A stretch of 64,000 bases of DNA from Rana temporaria (lineage: Eukaryota > Chordata > Amphibia > Anura > Ranidae): the NCBI RefSeq assembly GCF_905171775.1, contig NC_053489.1:147523642-147587641 (forward strand). Reading direction: 5' to 3'. Under the pieces are notes generated by a model, which searched no databases, had not been told where the DNA came from, and worked only from the letters and a program-made list of their open reading frames with translations. Each line of letters opens with the position of its first letter. Position 1 is the stretch's first letter. Made by a program: the position numbers and the translations under genes. This document shows, piece after piece, positions 33,732 to 46,311 of the stretch.

Positions 33732-35482
33732 TCACCAAAGATCAGGCATTGGAATGGCCCCCCTACCCATAAAATAGTCAACATATGCCTGGCGCACTGC
33801 ACGTGCGTTTCGGGGGGCCAAGCCTGGATGGCCTGCCTCATGGGCCGCCTCTGGGACATCAACTCCCTCATCAGGCAATAATGTCAAATAATTTGAAGAA
33901 TGTCTTCGTAGAAAGTTATGTAATATACAACAACATAAAATAATATTGTTCCACTTATATTCTGCCATGTTTATGGCGGTTAAAAACAAGCGAAATCGAC
34001 TGACCATAATGCCAAACGCATTTTCCACCACTCTTCGGGCTCTGGCCAGCCTATAATTAAAGACCCTCCTCTCATGGGTGAGGGCACGTTGGGGAAATGG
34101 CCTCATGAGGTGGGGACCCAAGGCAAATGCCTCATCACCAATAAAAACAAAGGGCAGCCCCTCTTCATTATCCTCCGCACGTGGCAATGCAAGGTCCTCC
34201 GCCTGAAGCCGTTGGGCAAACTCGGTCTCGGCAAAGACCCCGCCGTCTGACATCCGCCCATTTTTCCCCACATCAACATAGAGAAAGTCATAATTGGCAG
34301 ACACCACCGCCATCAGTACGACACTGTGGAACCCTTTGTAGTTGAAATAATGGGATCCAGAATGGGGTGGTGGCACGATGCGGACGTGCTTGCCATCAAT
34401 AGCTCCTCCACAGTTTGGAAAATTCCATCGCTGAGAGAAGTCCGCTGCCACAGTCTGCCATTCCTGTGGTGTTGTGGGGAACTGTAAATAAAGCAGAATT
34501 TTTTTTTTAAGATAGTACATTACTAACAGAATATCAGCAAAGATTATTGGATCCTAAAAATAAAAAATATTAGTTCAGGTATTATTGTAAAAACAACAAT
34601 ATTAAGGGATCACTAAGCAGATTAATCACACCCTCTCATGGTAAGAAAAATTAACATAAAAGTGTGATGGGGGCCCCCCCCCAAGATCAGTTTGTGACCT
34701 CCAAAAAATGATGGTTTAACATCAAATTAATACAAATAGACAGTTACAAAAATAACATTGGGGGGGGGGGGGGTTGGTCGTGCACTACAATGGAGAAAAA
34801 AAATCAAGGGGGATATAGGGACTAAGCTAGGTGGGTTTGCCACTAACAAAATAACCCAAAATGGACATGTGGGCTAGATAAAAAATGCATGTAGGACCCA
34901 AAAAAAAAAAAAATATACATGCATGGAGACAAAGGTAACATTACCAGCATATTATTAAAAAAAGGTTAATTAGGGACTGTTTAAAAAACAAAAGAAGAAA
35001 CATAGTCTATGCATTTAAAGGACAGAACTTACCTTAATATAGTCCTCCTGCAAAACCTGGATTATGGCAGAACACGTCTCCGGGATTATGACGCCCAGAG
35101 ACTGGGGGGAGATGCCCGTCGAGAACTTCAAGTCCTGCAGACTTCTCCCTGTTGCAAGGTATCGCAACGTAGCAACTAGCCGCTGCTCAGCAGTTATGGC
35201 TTCCCGCATATTGGTGTCCTGCCTGGTGATATATGGCGACACCGAAGCCAAAAGCTGCTGGAATACGGGGTCAGACATCCGAAGAAAATTCCTGAAATCA
35301 TCAGGGTTATTTTCTTGGATCTCCCGCAGCAGAGGCATATGAGAGAACTGGTCCCTGCAAAGAAACCAGTTCTTGGCCCACAAAGTCCTTCTCCTCCTCC
35401 TCAAGGACCGGAGCCGGGATGCAGCACACATCATAACAACATGCACAGCACGATCTCGGCGACGAGAACGTACCCGCAACAT
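33732..35482 (-). CDS. Harbinger (HARBI1-type) DDE transposase, two exons, about 399 aa
   Basis: Exon 1 is 35482-35033 (150 codons) and exon 2 is 34481-33732 (249 codons plus stop). The donor AAG|GTAAGT and acceptor TTTACAG|TTC are in phase 0. The N-terminal part has a basic stretch and the helical region MSDPVFQQLLASV, AITAEQRLVATLRYLATG, typical of HARBI1 and its transposases. Exon 2 carries the DDE_Tnp_4 catalytic core: GAIDGKH, then GRMSDGG, FIGDEAF and RVVENAFG with the final acidic residue. The length matches the family (about 350-400 aa). It would cut and paste the element at TWA sites. AATAAA lies at 33718-33723, just after the stop. Confidence 0.88.
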
Positions 35483-35907
35483 GGCTAGAAAACGGTCGTC
35501 AAATCAGATCGGACTAAAAATTCTGCCCTGAAGTACAGAAAGGCCTCTGAAGAACGACCTGCAAAACAGCAACGTGCACACAAGAACGCACTTGCAAAAC
35601 AAATACGTCCTAAATACAAGCACTGTATCACAGATCCGACTACAAATACACAAACTGTACGACAGAAAACGAAATTTTAAGCACAACCACTGAAAAGCAC
35701 GAATCGTCTCTCACCAAACTTTTACTAACACGCAGCAACACGATATCAGCAAAAGAGGGCGTCTTCCGCATGCAAATTACCCTTTATAGTCCCGTCGTAC
35801 GTGATGGACGTCAGCGCGCATTGCTAGAGATTTTGCAAAAAACGATGGTCTGTATGCTACATCGTTTTTGAAAATGAAGTTTCAAAAACGTCGTTTTTTT
35901 CATCACA

Positions 35908-35957
35908 TCAAACGTCGTTTTTTTTTCATCGCAAAAAACGACCGTCTGTACGCGGCA
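35908..35957 (-). repeat. Right terminal inverted repeat of the Harbinger transposon
   Basis: The outermost bases read GCCGCGTACAGACGGTCG on the minus strand, followed by TTTTTTGCGATGAAAAAAA. The sub-terminal AACGTCGTTTTT motif is repeated twice at 35884-35932. Confidence 0.85.
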
Positions 35958-36143
35958 TTATGCTAGTCATATCTTAGGCTGCAGTCGGCGTAACGAGGTT
36001 CCTGAATCAGGAGCATTCGAAAAGCCGGCGCAAGTAAGCAATTGCGCTGCGTAACTATGGTTACGCAGACGCAATTGCTTTTTGAATCTGGGCCAGTGTT
36101 TGTATCTTTTTATCTGCTTTCTGTATTAGACATGTGCACAAAT

Positions 36144-36640
36144 ATTTTGTTTCGGATTTTCGTTTCGTCCGAAAAATAAATTTATTTAGTTACTCCTGAA
36201 ATTCGTTTTTATTTATTTTGTTTTTCGTTGGAAATTGCATTTGTCCGAAAACGAATTAAGGTTGAATCTGTCATTGAAGGCTTATGGTGTCTGACCATCT
36301 GTCGAATGTTCAAAGAAGATTCGACGGAGCAGCGAAACTGTACGACACTTCAATCATATTTTTCCGGTCGAATGTTCCGCCTACAAGCTATAGTAGAATT
36401 CTAATGTTGTCTGACTAGTAATAATTATATTTATTAATTATTATTACTAGTCAACCAACAATATAATTTTTCTATAGCCTATGGGCCGAGCATTTGACCG
36501 GAAATGTATGATTGCAGCGTCATATAGTTTAGCTGCTCCGTCGAATCTTCTTAGAACTATCAACAGACACCATAAGCCTTCAATGACAGATTCAACGTTT
36601 TTCGATGCTTTGTCGAATCTTCGTCGTTCATGTTGAATTG
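36144..36640. mobile_element. Large palindromic element
   Basis: The arms 36261-36412 and 36453-36596 are inverse copies of about 80% identity, starting GTTGAATCTGTCATTGAAGG and its complement. The centre (36413-36452) is a near-perfect AT palindrome with ACTAGTAATAATTA arms. The TTCG-rich outer part (from 36144) suggests a longer foldback element. Non-coding. Confidence 0.65.
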
Positions 36641-36774
36641 TCAAGTTAGTTCTAGCTATTTTACTGCTCCTCCTCTTTGGTTACAATTAGCCAATAACAT
36701 TCATCATCATCATTATTTTTATTTTACTTCCCCCACCCAATTCCAGCAGCGATCTTTTCTCTCCATGTCAAATC

Positions 36775-36835
36775 TTTTCTCTCTATAATGTCGAATCTTT
36801 CCTCTCTATAATGTCGAATCTTTCCTCTCTATGTA
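36775..36835. repeat. Short tandem repeat, about 23-bp unit
   Basis: About three copies of TCTCTATAATGTCGAATCTT-type units. Confidence 0.7.
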
Positions 36836-36854
36836 GAATAATCTTGGACTAATA

Positions 36855-36940
36855 GGGCCAGATTCAGCAAAGATTTACGCTGGCGTATCCAAAGATACGC
36901 CGCGTAAATTCAAAGCTGCGCCGGCGTATCTTCTTTTTGT
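36855..36940. mobile_element. MITE left-end fragment, GGGCCAGATTCA family
   Basis: Starts GGGCCAGATTCAGC with the usual GCGTATC blocks and stops where the 1-kb inverted repeat begins. No right half was found downstream. Confidence 0.65.
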
Positions 36941-37973
36941 ATACAATCTGTGGAATCCAACACTGTATCCACAAACTCAATATATGGACAGAAATAGATT
37001 CAAAAACCATATAAAACTTATGCGTGCTGAAACAATGACTGTGGCCAATACAAAAAGTAGCAGTGCAAATACATAAATCCAGATCACTGACTGCTGATAA
37101 AATCCAAATAACTGTATGATCAATGAAATCACATCATATGCAACAGTCCATGATATATTAACTTGGATTAAAAAAAAGAAGAGAAAGTTTCAAATGCAGG
37201 TCTTCCTGGTGGATGGGCTCACAGAGCGCTTACCTTGAAGCAGGGTTATAACTTAAAAGCTTTAAATGGCTGAATTTCAGCCACTCAGGCAAGTGGTGGC
37301 TTCTGTGTACAAATTTCCAAACTCAGGCTGTAGTGGGCTTCAGTAAAATGGAGGCTCCCAAATGGATCAGATGGTGAGCAGACCAGACCAGACTTCCTCT
37401 GATGAAGTCACGTGAAGTGACGACACGCATCAGAAACAGCCCACGTGACCGGAAGTGGTATGAGTCCGTCCCCCAGTCCGTTTGGATGCTATTTATCTCA
37501 GCTGGTTTTAAATTTTATGCATGTAAGCGCATATATACTTTTTATTAAATTGGTTTTGTCCCTGCATACTTCACTATGGGCATTTCTTCTTTGTTCTGGT
37601 CTGGTCTGCTCACCATCTGATCCGTTTGGGAGCCTCCATTTTACTGAAGCCCACTACAGCCTGAGTTTGGAAATTATAACCCTGCTTTAAGGGAAGAGCT
37701 CTGTGAGCCCATCCACCAGGAAGACCTGCATTTGAAACTCTCTCTTCTTTTTTTAATCCAAGTTATTATATCATGGACTGTTGCATATGATGTGATTTCA
37801 TTGATCATACAGTTATTTGGATTTTATCAGCACTCAGTGATCTGGATTTATGTATTTGCACTGCTACTTTTTGTATTGGCCACAGTCATGCATTAATTTT
37901 ATATGGTTTTTGAATCTATTTTTGTCCATATATTGAGTTTGTGGACACAGCGTTGGATTCCACAGATTGTATC
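36941..37973. mobile_element. Inverted repeat of Penelope-like terminal sequences
   Basis: The arms 36941-37391 and about 37594-37973 are inverse copies of high identity; the left arm has about 70 bp extra (37260-37330). The central 200 bp holds a hammerhead-like core. Head-to-head terminal repeats with such ribozymes are known for Penelope-like elements, so I read this as two opposed Penelope-type terminal repeats. Adjacent 37974-38215 may belong to the same element. Confidence 0.6.
37399..37433 (+). ncRNA. Hammerhead-ribozyme-like motif, core mutated
   Basis: CTGATGA (37399-37405) is followed by a perfect 5-bp stem GTCAC/GTGAC (37407-37411 and 37417-37421) and GACACGCATC. The GAAA expected after stem II reads GACA, and the following GCGT reads GCAT, so cleavage should be lost. 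Position and order match the copy at 21886. Confidence 0.5.
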
Positions 37974-38215
37974 CATTTTTTTGGGACACATTAAAAGTCA
38001 CATACACTGCTTCACAGTGATTATATCTGACACAATATGTGTAATTGCGATTGCGCTCATCAACCTTATTTTATTTTACCACATTCATAGTGATTTGTAT
38101 TCACATAGATTTGAGCAGCATTTTAATTCATTTACACATTATCTTACACGTTATTCACATAACACTCCCCTATTGTTGGCTTCTCCATTTATTCACTTGG
38201 CCAACGCAGAAGATT

Positions 38216-41200
38216 CCCTCACCATATTACTACCTGGATATAGCCAGGAAGCATTAAATGAAACCTGTAATGCATATATGCGTTGGCAGGGCAGGGGTCA
38301 TAATCTTAGCCGCTGCTTATGTGTCCATGGAGATCCAATGTTGTGTGCTGAAAGCACACACTGAAGAAGAAGGGGAGACTCTTTTACTATGAGCTTACAA
38401 GCAAAGATGTGGGGAAATACTAAAAACAATCTGAAGATTATAAAGGCAGATGACCTAATAAAACAAGAAAGAGAATCCTAGGCAAAGGGGGCTACTCTAG
38501 AGAAATCGTGTAGCCATGCATTTATTGATGAAATTGAGTGATCAGGACAGGTGTAGGTCAAAGGAAGAGTTGAAAGATTCAAAAGATAGGACAGAGAAAG
38601 GTCAGGAGTGGACCTGGGTCTCATTAACATTGAGATGGTATCTGAGGCCAAAAAGAAGAGATCAGTTTGCCAAGAGAGGGGGTATAGACAAAAATATACT
38701 CCGAGGAGTGATCATGGGGGCACCTGGCCAAAAAAGTGTCAGAAAGAACGATGCACCAATTGATAAGACCATAAAAGATCACTGAGCAATATGTACATAC
38801 TGTAGTTGGTTGTATGGCAATTTTGCTTGAGCAGGCAGGTTGGGGTTGGGATAATAACAGGAGAGAGTTGATTTTATCTAGCTTTCTCTTAAAAGGTGGT
38901 GATAGTAAATGTACATCGTACATACATTTTTACCATGATATCTCACCCACCTTGATGGCTGTAGTGTAATTGGCTGAATTATCCCTCATCCACGGCAAAC
39001 AGCAAAGTCTAATGGCACTTTGATTCGCTGAATTGATTGCTCAATTTGTAAAGGCTTCATATATGTGAAATTACAGAATACAACTAACGGATGCATATGG
39101 ACCTGTAAGAGCACCCAAACTAGTAGCAGTAGCTTTGTTCTTTTAATTATGGACATCCCAACTGCTTGTTATTATCTTTAAAGTCTCTGACAACCTATGA
39201 TTTGTTTCATAAATTTTCCCCAGCTGCTACAACCTGTATACTAACATAGTTTAGAGAAAATACAAAACCTGATGTCCATTAACAGTACATTTGTATGAAA
39301 GGTCTGCCTCAAGTTCTTACTAAGGGTTAATGACTATATGCAGTATTTAATGATTTTGAAGAAACTGGGCATAATCTTCAAACAATAAACGGGAAAGATC
39401 TGGTATGTTAATCTATTCCTAAGCCTTCCCCTTTCTTTCATGTCAGTTTTAATACGAGGTAGCTAAAACCAAAAGGGAACCTTGGAATTTTTTTGTAAAA
39501 TTTCAATAAATTATGGAGCTTATATGGATTGTCTGTCAATAAGCTAAAAGTATTCAATGAGCATCAATAGAACCTTTGTTGACCAAGAGTATGAGTTCAG
39601 TGATGGAATCCTGTCTACTATATAAGGTGGTTGCTATGCAGTTGATAGTCACTTGGATGTAGATTGTATGCCCATTCATACCAAGGCCACTAACCATGAA
39701 CTTAGGCTGAAAGGAGGTAGACAGATAGAAGACAAAACTTATCATCCTAAATAAAAGGAATACTTTTTTTACAATCTGGCAGGTTGAAAGAAGAAGTGGA
39801 ACACACTGCATGCATTTCAATTGCCATCAAACAAGGTCTCACAGACAAAAATACAAAAAAGCTTCAGCATTCCTGGGTGGGCCATTAAATAAACAAGGCG
39901 TCAGTGCCAAAACCATACAATAGTTGTGCCTTTGCCTTTAGGATGCATACCTACATAATGCAGTATGCATTATCATTTAAATTAGTTGTCTTCCTTGCTA
40001 TTTGATGCATTCATGCGGCTAGCATACATGTATTTTAACAACACATTTTTTAGTATAATGTAAATTGGTTAGTTGTGTCTTTAATACAAAAAGTTTGTAT
40101 CTTTATGAATTCACAAAATATTTAACATTTGGATTTTTTTATGAATTAAAGAGAGTGTCCTTAATAATTAACAGTTTTATTTTATCCTCTCCACCATGCG
40201 ATTAGGATGCACATTTCAGAAGGAATTAGGATTGCTATGACTCATCCGGAAAGGGACCCATGTATTGGTTTATATTACTCCTGCATAATGGTGGGTGTGT
40301 AGCTGGAGCCAAGCACTTTATGGGTTATTCATTGAAAGCTACTAACCAGAAAAAGACATAAACTCAATGCTTCTGTTGGTTAATGGTGTGTAAACTCTCA
40401 CAAATCAATAAAGAATCAATTTGGTGACATTTATAGTGCCAAAATATTTCTTGCTAACAGATGGAAGAGGTCAGTTGAGGCAGTGACAACCATGGCAAGT
40501 CATAAAGCCGCAGACACTGTAGCAATACATTTGGGTAATTTATGTATAAATTACTTTATATCATTGCTTTATTTAGTTGTCAACATTTATCACATTATGG
40601 TAGCTCCGATAAAATTCAAAACTACGTATGTGCTAGAATTCCCCATAAGTTTGTGAAATATACCAAAAAGTTTTATTCTATAATGCTTACATTTAAAATC
40701 TATACAAAACGTTTTCTTGTTATCGTCTTTCGACTAGTGTGGCAACTGGCAAGTAGCAAAGTGAATCTCTCAAAAAATATATTAAAGTAAATGTATATGT
40801 GATCTGCTACTGCAGCAATACTTGGAGCTCTCCTGCAGCAACTATGCAAATAGTGACTCAGTCATGGTTCATATATACATAGTGTAATGTTGGGGTTATT
40901 TAGCATCTGGGTAGAGCATACCAGTGAGCAGAGTCCACACCAGTTGTGCTTTTTAAGGGTTTGTTGACCCACTTTTATTAAAAGAAAGAAAAACGTCCAT
41001 CCAGAATTTCCCACACAGGGGGTTTCAAGTAGCTACAGCAATAAAGAAATAATCAACCGAAAATGCCGAGCCACCTGGCTCTCTTCAGTAATACAGCCCC
41101 TTAGGCTTACACTTCAGCCCTCTTGGCCACGTACCAAAGTACCTGTACAAATCACTGTACCTTTCTCTGTGCTCTCAGCTTCTGTGCTGCTCAGCCCACA

Positions 41201-43640
41201 GCTTTGGGTCCTCTGTCTATACCATGCAGACATGCATGCTTCTCCCTTGCTTGCCTGGACTCCTCGGGAGGGTGGAGTCCAGAACACTGGTCCTGACTCT
41301 ACTATAAGCCCAAGAACCACCTGTTCAATCAACCAGCCAGACTCCTGGCTGTTTCCAAAACCCGTTCCCAGGATTGGAGATTCCATCCCACCCATGTCAC
41401 TATAGAATCTCCGGGCTCCAGGTCCCCAAGTGGATTTTATAAACTTTGGAGGAAACTGACCAAACAGATTCCTCCACATTAAATAACCATGGAGCCCCTC
41501 AACCTGCCTATTTGAGAATCCTGGGCGACCCTTACCAGGACAGGGAACTTTACTATCACAATAGTAATATGCACAATCTCCTAACCCAAACATACTGTAG
41601 ACAATTCCTTAGCCCAACAATAGGTGGCTGAGGAACCAGGCATTGAAGTGGGACATGGGAGTTGCCTGTCTATTCTGTGAAAAAACACTTGAGGTTTTAC
41701 TATTTTGCCAACATCTGGGTGGAGGAGGAATGAGGGGGCAGCAGTTTTTGAGGAGACATCCCCCCCAACTTTACCATGTGGGTCAGGTGACATATCGTGG
41801 TCATCACACCCTCTGTGATCGCCTCCTCGTTGGAAGCCAAACAAGGTTCACATAAGAGACCTACCCCAGGTTGGCTTATTCTGGGCTACGCTAATCACTT
41901 TGTACAGGACCACTGCCTTATATACAGCATATACAGCATACCTTTACTTTAACAAACTTGATTAAAGTCTCTCAATATACTAAACATCACCACAGTTACT
42001 TGTGCATTACTTGTGCATATCACAGCTGCCTCACTCCCAGGAACAGTATGGGGTCCAGCTGCGCACCTAGCATGGACTCCAATCGTGCACTTCACTTAAC
42101 TTTTTTTCTTCGCCATACCTGTGTACAGGTAACGACCCTGGTGGTGCAGATCTGCTCCCGTTGCTATGGGGAGACAGATCACTGTCGAAAGAGTGTTACA
42201 ACATCTCCCTCGCTGCCAGAGTCTATCTCACCTGACACATGTATACACTTAGCCAAAGGCATCTAGAGAAACCTTCATTACCCATGGTAACTACTTCTAT
42301 CTTCACACTGTATTAACTCTTGTACCACTGTCTTCATACCCCAATGCACTTAGTGATTCGAGCTGCAACACTATGTGCCGGTTACCTGCATTGCACCCCT
42401 TGAGTACCTTCAGATCAGGCAGAGGCAAAGATTCAAAAGCTTTACTTAAATAAATTAACATGGTGACAAAGACAAACAACAGTCCAAAATAAAGTAACAA
42501 ACATTTCCCTAATGTTCCTAATCCCTAACTCAGGCTTGTGACTGCTCCAGCGTACCTGCATATGAAAGAGTCCATCTTTGCAAAGTCCATGGTTGGCTTA
42601 TTCAGGAGGAACTGCAAGCCCCAGCAGTCCTCCTGAGCAATGTGAACTCCGACTTCAATACATCACTGGAAATTCAGAATCTGGTAGCAGCAGGGGATGA
42701 GTCTGGCCAGGCTGGACCAATTAGAGCCAAACTAGCTAAACAGCAACCCTCCAGGTGGCTCGAGAGCCTACGTGTCTTTTATAGGACACAGGACTGGCGG
42801 GTCAGACCCCAGGAAAACCCACTAAGAAAAAAGCCAGTAAACACAATTAACTCTCAACTTCCCAGCTCAGACAGTATTAACCACTACCTACCTACAAACA
42901 GCTGCAGGTGTAATGGGAGGAGGTGCATCATTTAAAAAAGGAGAAAAAAGAAGAAGCACTAGTATGTACTACTCAGAGGCTATAGAATTGCATAGGGGGA
43001 TTTTTGGAAAAACCCTGTGGCCTGGCTGTTTTCTGCTTCAATGCATTGTGTCATGAACCTAAAATAGGCATGTGGCAGGTGAAGTGAGAACTTATAGTCT
43101 TGATATTTCTTCTGGGTGAGTGACTCATATTATTTAAACAAAAGGATCAATGAGACAGTCTGATGAGTAGCATTTTTAGAAGGACATCAACAATGGCAAT
43201 CTTCATATGTAATTTTCAATGTGGTGTGACTGTCTCCATTCATCTCTTTGAAGGAATGAAGCTGCCCTTAAGATGCATCAGGGTTAACACAGAAACAGGC
43301 ATTGGCATGCCCAGGAACACTTTCCTGTGCATTCTCAGCCTGCTGATAAATGAACCGGTGTTAACCCACAATGTGTCTAAATGACAGTTTCATTCATCCA
43401 TAGAGATGGATGGAGACTGTCACATCTGCTTTAAAGCCCATTAATCTGCTGTAAAAGGCCTGAGCCTTGACCTGTTCAATACCTCAGGTAAATTGAGCCT
43501 TTGACATATCATGCCAGGGATCACATTATAGGAAATAAGCTACAGGTCCCTCACTAAGCTATGTGCCAAGCTCTCTTTGAGCAATTAGAATAATTAAATA
43601 ATGCCCATAGCAACCAACACAATTACTTCTTTCATTTATA
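38216..43640. other. 5.4 kb without recognised genes
   Basis: AT-rich in the first half. Open frames are below 160 codons and show no motif; the longest, 41114-41593 on the minus strand, reads as low-complexity and unconvincing. 40930-42560 may be retroelement debris, but I could not find paired terminal repeats. Confidence 0.4.
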
Positions 43641-44041
43641 TATCTAATGTGACGGTGTGGTGCCTTGTCATTGTGTTAAAATGCAACGTGGGCCAGGTTT
43701 TGTTGAGAACAGACACACTGATGGTGCATGCATGTGCTGGGTTCTTAGGGTAATCAGAACTAGGGTTCTGGGTTCCACCCTCCCAAGGAGCCTGTGTGTG
43801 TGGTTGCAAGAGAGCAGCCAGAGAGGTGTGCATGTCTAGGACAGGACAGAGGCCTGAGTCTGAGTAATGGTGTTGCTAAAGAGTCAGGAGGCTGTACATT
43901 ACTGAATGTTGTGTTGATGGAGAAAATCCCTGCAAGGGAAGCGGGTTGCTGTAAACATTCCCTGAAAAGACATATCTGGCATGGCCTGAACTCACTGGTG
44001 AGCACTACTTTTGAGCTAAACAACCCTCACATTTTCATAGT

Positions 44042-44059
44042 TGGGGCTCGGATGCGGGC
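44042..44059 (+). other. Putative primer-binding site
   Basis: TGGGGCTCGGATGCGGGC starts four bases after the LTR end. It resembles the tRNA-Pro-type site TGGGGGCTCGTCCGGG but is not exact. Confidence 0.4.
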
Positions 44060-45567
44060 AGAGCGATAGCATACCGCATCCTCATAATGCCAAAACAGTG
44101 AGTTTGCCAGAAACTGTTTGTGCTCTGCAATGTGTGCATCAGGATGTGTGCCTGCATAAGAAATGTGTATTATGCACGGCAGCTCCTAAAGAGACAGCCC
44201 GCCAAAAACATTTTTATGATCTGTGCAAAGAAACTGTGTTAAGAATCCACTGTCTTTGTTTTGCGGTCAAAACGCAAAAACAATGCGATTTATGTTGAAA
44301 TTAGAGAAAGACTGATATGGATGGAGGGGATTTTGCCCAAGCAAGCCCCAAACAGACAAGAGAGTCAGCCTGTTTTTGAGAATGCTGTGAACTTCTACAT
44401 CTGGCTGAATTAGAGCAAGCGAAGGAGGAAAGCAAGCCATTCTTCTGTGTGAGGAGAGAGAAGATTGTTGTTTTTACCAGGGAAGATGGTGGTTGTTGCC
44501 TGTAGCATCAATGTTAAAGTCAATCGTGAGACCTGTGGATCATGAAGTGTGCCTGTAAAGGGTTGTGGCAAGTGGGTTTGAGAGAAGAGGGTACAGCCAG
44601 TTGGAGAATGCTAGAAAAGTTCTGCTGGGACAGTGTGGTCTCCCATGGCAACAAGAGGAAAGTTATCACCTGGATAGCGGAACTGCAGCAAGGAGGTGGC
44701 TCAGCATCCCCACAAAAAGGGCTAGGATGCCTGAAAATGCCTAGGAGAACAACTGTTGTTTCATCCAGTGGCCATATGGGGAAATGCACCAGGAAAAGTG
44801 CAGCAGAAGACTAGTTCCTGAAGCGACTCGTGCAAATGAAGATGGCAACATCTACTACTGTGGTGAGTAAAACTGTCTGTACTGAAAAAGTTGCTGGGAC
44901 TGCTACTGCAATGTGGAAAAGGACTGGTTATAAGACTGTCCATTGTGATGTTGGAGTGACCCCAGTTAGTGGGCCCACTGAGAATACTCTTGAGAGGCTT
45001 GCCTCTGTGTAGTGCCCTATACAGTGGGGAGGCAGGGGTCAAACCTGCGCCTATGTTGGTACAGCCTGCTAACACTGAAAATGTTCAGAAGAATAATGGG
45101 TTAATGCAGCCGGCTGAGGCTGAAAATGCGAAGTCTTATGAGGTTATTGAAGCACCACCAGTACAGAGTGGTGAAAATGTGGTATTGCATTGAGATGTGG
45201 TTTAAAATGACACGTGAAAAGTGACTGATGTTATTGAGCCCCTTGGTCTCTTTGTGTCTCCTTTGGCAGATGCGGTGCTGTGGAGGCTAATCGCAATACT
45301 GAGAAAAGCCCAAAAGCTCTCCTCGCAGTTTTCCTGTTGGGAAAACCAGCCGTGTGTATGAGGCTTGCGAGAAATATTAGAGTGCTGGAATGTACAGCCA
45401 GTATATACCTTGCTGTCTCCGCAGTCAGATGAGCTGGTACTGTGCAGTACAGCTAATTAGACCTGGGTATTACAAGCTATACTGGACAAAGGTGGTTGAT
45501 ATTGGAATCAATTGATGCAATGTTTACTGATAATGTTGAAAGTTGTCTCACAATTCATTTTGAGGTT

Positions 45568-46311
45568 TGTAACGGAATGACCCGGGACAAACAGAGACTT
45601 TGGAAGGATGAGGGGTACCTGTACCGGTGTCATCAAGGAGTCTTATGTCTAGGGTCACCTTATGTCCGATAGGGCCATAGGGTGACTGAGAAATGATATC
45701 CTAAATTACAGGACAGGGGACATAACTGATAGCTCATATTGCAAAGTGTTGGTTTATTCTATGACTCATCTCTCTGTGTAGACTGTTGACATGTTAAATG
45801 TGGCTGGCTCTTGAAAGGCCTTTCATTGTGTGATAACACTGCTTAAAGCCTATTAATGCTCAGAGGTGTGAATACCTTTCTGTCAAGCTGTATGCAGAGA
45901 CAAAATGTCTGTCTAAAGATGTGGATTGAGAAGCAATCATTGTGTGATGGTGTTTTGTTTGAATTATGTTAATGAAGGAATGTGACTTCTCAGGTGGAGC
46001 GATTAGATCATGATAATTATAGCCCGGCACTGAGATGTCTGGAATGTTTAGCAATTAGCCATCTGAAGGTGTACTGAAGCCCCCCCAGGGTGTGAGGTGT
46101 GGGTGGAGAGTTTGATTGTTCCTTTCATGCTTAAACTGTATATAAACTTGAGAGCTAGCCATTAAAGTTGTCTTACATTTGAAACCAGAACAGAGCTGTG
46201 TGTCTCGTGTCTGGGGGGAATTCTTATGGGTCGTGTTCGTTTGCCTGATTGTGGAGTGTCGATAAGCTGTCGTGGGTTGATGGAAGGTCGTAAACGGTGG
46301 TGACCATTACA
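45568..46311 (+). repeat. Solo LTR with 5-bp duplication
   Basis: Begins TGTAACGGAATGACC and ends GGTGACCATTACA, short inverse ends of LTR type. It is flanked by AGGTT at 45563-45567 and 46312-46316. TATATAAAC (about 46138) and ATTAAA (about 46162) fit a promoter and polyadenylation signal in the plus direction. No internal region remains, as expected after LTR-LTR recombination. Confidence 0.8.

Larger units (their letters stand above)
28720..35957. mobile_element. Autonomous-looking PIF/Harbinger transposon, 7.2 kb, three genes
   Basis: The terminal inverted repeat starts TGCCGCGTACAGACGGTCG on both ends and extends for roughly 50 bp into an A/T-rich GACGTTT-containing section. TTA flanks at 28717-28719 and 35958-35960 give the 3-bp TWA duplication of the superfamily. 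Inside are the DDE transposase (33732-35482, minus), a MADF-domain gene (29652-31387, minus) and a Myb/SANT-like gene (31876-33092, plus). All have open frames and matching splice phases, so the copy may be active or recently so. Confidence 0.9.
28163..36094. mobile_element. MITE, AGT duplication, interrupted by the Harbinger transposon
   Basis: The left half (28163-28719) starts GGGGTAGATTCAGG and the right half (35961-36094) ends TGAATCTGGGCC, flanked by AGT at 28160-28162 and 36095-36097. The Harbinger element with its TTA duplication sits inside, in the sequence between GCATAAGAGCC and TGCTAGTCATATC. Confidence 0.75.

Noticed and set aside
37903..38364. 153-codon plus-strand frame rich in Ile, His and Phe
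   Set aside because: It overlaps the right arm of the inverted repeat and reads as AT-rich non-coding sequence; no membrane-protein family is recognisable.
41114..41593. 159-codon minus-strand frame
   Set aside because: No domain signature, and the composition looks like translated non-coding DNA. Possible retroelement debris only.
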